Shown here: positions 62,326 through 64,000 of the stretch, in pieces
Layout: every line of letters begins with the position of its first letter
Numbering within the stretch: position 1 is the first letter of the stretch
NCBI RefSeq assembly: GCF_016793485.1
Contig: NZ_JAEULZ010000038.1
Location: 248,001 to 312,000, forward strand
DNA: 64,000 nucleotides
Direction of reading: 5' to 3'
Source: Mesorhizobium sp.
GTDB taxonomy: Bacteria; Pseudomonadota; Alphaproteobacteria; Rhizobiales; Rhizobiaceae
Position numbers and translations under genes: made by a program
The notes under the pieces: generated by a model
What the model saw: the letters and a program-made list of their open reading frames with translations, nothing else
Databases searched by the model: none
Told to the model about the DNA's origin: nothing

Positions 62326-64000
62326 ATGGCGAAGGAGGGATCGCCCGAAAGCGTCGGCGAACGGGCCATGTTCGCTCCCGAAGTTGCGCCCTTCGAAACG
62401 CCTGTTCCAGCCGCCTCGGATGTGCTCCAGTCCGCTGTTTCGTCGGCCGCCGGCCTTGCGGTACCGCCTGACACGAAAAGCCCGCCGAATGCTCGGCCTT
62501 CCGATCAAAAGCCGGCAGTCCCCACGCGAAGAACCGCGTTACACCTGCTTTCATGGAGCAAGATCGGAAGAGCGGTATCCCGTGCCGTCTCCCTCGAACT
62601 GGATCGTGGCATTGCATTCGTGCTTTCGCCCGTCTTTCTGGCAGTTGGTGCGCTCAGCTACTACTCCATGGCTACGGAGCCGGCGGTTTCGCCGCTCGTT
62701 GCCGGAGCGGCCGGGCTCGCGCTGTGCGTGTTCGCTACTCGCCGCCGGCCCGCGCTGCAGATGGCGCTTATCGCCGCGCTGCTGTGTTTCCTTGGCGTCC
62801 TGCTTGCGAAGGCGGAGACATGGCGCGCCGGCACGAAAATGCTGGGCGGCGAGATCACGACCCAACTCACCGGGCGCGTCGCAGAGATCGAGCGCATGGC
62901 CAACGGCCGCGTGCGTCTCACCATTGATGTCGTCGCGACCGAAAGGCCTGTTCTGCGTTACGCGCCGGAGCGCGTGCGTGTCTCGGCGCGCCGCATTCCG
63001 GACGACGTGACGGTCGGCGAGACCGTCGTCGGGCTCGTCCGCCTGATGCCGCCATCCGGACCGGTCAGGCCCGGCAGTTACGATTTCTCGCTGGAAAGCT
63101 ATTTCGACGGCATCGGCGGCAGCGGCTTTTTCTTGCGCGGCCCGGAGCGCGCTTCGGCGCCGGGTCCTGCGCCGCCGCTCGCGATGTTCCGCGCAGCGGT
63201 CGAGCGAACGCGCCTTGCCATTGCCGAACGCATAAGCAGCCACATCGGCGGCGCTGAGGGCGAGATCGCCGCCGCGCTGGTGGTCGGCGTGCGCGCCGGC
63301 ATACCGGAGGATGTGAACGAGGCGCTGCGTCGCAGCGGAATCTACCATGTCATCTCGATCTCCGGGCTGCATATGGCTTTGGTCGCCGGCACCATCATGG
63401 GCCTCATGCGCGCAGGCTTCGCGCTCTTTCCGGGCTTCTCCTCGCGCCATCCCGTGAAGAATTATGCCGCCGCGCTCGCTCTTGTCGGTCTCTGCGGCTA
63501 CCTCTTCATCTCCGGCGCGGAGGTGGCGGCGCAGCGCAGTTTCATCATGCTTGCGGTCATGCTCGTTGCGGTGCTGTTCGATCGCGCGGCGCTCACGCTC
63601 CGCAACCTCGCCATCTCCGCGATCATCGTCATCGTCGTTTCACCGCATGAAGTGATCGGGCCAAGCTTCCAGATGTCCTTCGCGGCGACCGCCGCATTGG
63701 TGGGCGCATACGCCGCGTGGTCGGACTGGCGCAGCAACTGCCCATCGCGGCCGGGAGGGGAAAGATCGCTCCCGCACAGAGCAGCGCGCTATTGCCTCGC
63801 CGCAATCGTCGGACTTGCGGTCACCTCGATCGTCGCCGGCGGCGCCACGGCGATCTACGCGGCCTGGCATTTCCAGCAGATGCCGTCGCTGGGCCTGTTC
63901 ACCAACCTGACTGCAATGCCCATCGTCTCGGTGGTCGTCATGCCGTTCGCCGTGCTGGGCTCGCTCGCCATGCCGTTCGGCCTCGATGGGCCATTCTTCC
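62326..64000 (+). CDS. comEC: ComEC/Rec2 DNA-uptake channel protein (partial)
   Basis: The membrane channel for DNA import. The gene continues past the window; 558 codons are visible. A polar N-terminal extension of about 95 residues precedes the first helices. An OB-like soluble DUF4131 domain follows (about 190-280), then the competence domain with the signature SGIYHVISISGLHMALVAG and many helices. ATG 62326 is chosen; ATG 62368 is possible. It is divergent from gltX, the usual order in Hyphomicrobiales. Confidence 0.88.
   Translation, partial: MAKEGSPESVGERAMFAPEVAPFETPVPAASDVLQSAVSSAAGLAVPPDTKSPPNARPSDQKPAVPTRRTALHLLSWSKIGRAVSRAVSLELDRGIAFVLSPVFLAVGALSYYSMATEPAVSPLVAGAAGLALCVFATRRRPALQMALIAALLCFLGVLLAKAETWRAGTKMLGGEITTQLTGRVAEIERMANGRVRLTIDVVATERPVLRYAPERVRVSARRIPDDVTVGETVVGLVRLMPPSGPVRPGSYDFSLESYFDGIGGSGFFLRGPERASAPGPAPPLAMFRAAVERTRLAIAERISSHIGGAEGEIAAALVVGVRAGIPEDVNEALRRSGIYHVISISGLHMALVAGTIMGLMRAGFALFPGFSSRHPVKNYAAALALVGLCGYLFISGAEVAAQRSFIMLAVMLVAVLFDRAALTLRNLAISAIIVIVVSPHEVIGPSFQMSFAATAALVGAYAAWSDWRSNCPSRPGGERSLPHRAARYCLAAIVGLAVTSIVAGGATAIYAAWHFQQMPSLGLFTNLTAMPIVSVVVMPFAVLGSLAMPFGLDGPFF

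Overview
The window reads as chromosomal core sequence of a GC-rich alphaproteobacterium of the order Hyphomicrobiales (Rhizobiales), most like the Phyllobacteriaceae (Mesorhizobium, Nitratireductor, Aquamicrobium and relatives). Support: a dedicated acyl carrier protein for very-long-chain lipid A fatty acids (AcpXL), the iron regulator RirA next to a hemP-hmuSTUV heme locus, an EipB envelope protein, LpxI, and the gene order rpsB-tsf-pyrH-frr-uppS-cdsA-rseP-bamA-lpxD-fabZ-lpxA-lpxI-lpxB followed by gltA, gltX and comEC on opposite strands. Genus cannot be fixed from this sequence alone. I see no rRNA, tRNA, insertion sequence, prophage or CRISPR array.

Layout. 1-1378: lipid A long-chain acyl genes (acpXL and a ketosynthase-like partner). 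1518-5160: a secreted histidine phosphatase and a large secreted caspase-like protein with TPR repeats. 5267-8920: an AEC transporter, gabD and galM. 8950-11490: kdgK, then a separately controlled four-gene unit made of an RcnR/DmeR-type Ni/Co regulator, a His-rich 55-residue peptide, a DUF1289 protein and an alpha/beta-hydrolase-fold protein without its nucleophile. 11565-13653: a FixH/YtkA-like protein, a MauG-like di-heme peroxidase and a GYD protein. 13680-17893: putR and putA, divergent. 17890-27824: heme uptake and breakdown, with TGA-N9-TCA (IRO-box) sites and rirA itself. 28107-34222: DUF445, SDR, secreted hypothetical, DUF1489, VWA plus J-domain pair, and a SPOR-containing D,D-carboxypeptidase. 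34761-38096: clpS, a second short clpS-like gene, clpA and two back-to-back terminators. 38117-45831: ammonium transporter unit, azlCD, HIT, SMR, acetyltransferase, GDPD, RidA, eipB, DUF4031 and an unlisted 44-codon ORF resembling a lasso-type leader peptide. 45932-59297: translation, phospholipid, BamA and lipid A genes. 59325-64000: gltA, gltX and a partial comEC.

How it works together. Two themes dominate. One is the outer envelope: AcpXL and its ketosynthase partner make the lipid A long acyl chain, LpxD/A/I/B make the lipid A core disaccharide, BamA inserts outer-membrane proteins, RseP and CdsA act in the inner membrane, and EipB and the carboxypeptidase act in the periplasm. The other is metal handling: RirA-controlled heme import and degradation, and a Ni/Co-type regulator whose downstream genes include no transporter. 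The most unusual items are that Ni/Co-type operon, the catalytically degenerate ketosynthase beside acpXL, the doubled clpS before clpA, the caspase-TPR protein, the perfect 22-base palindrome upstream of the ammonium transporter, and the orphan leader-like peptide before rpsB.
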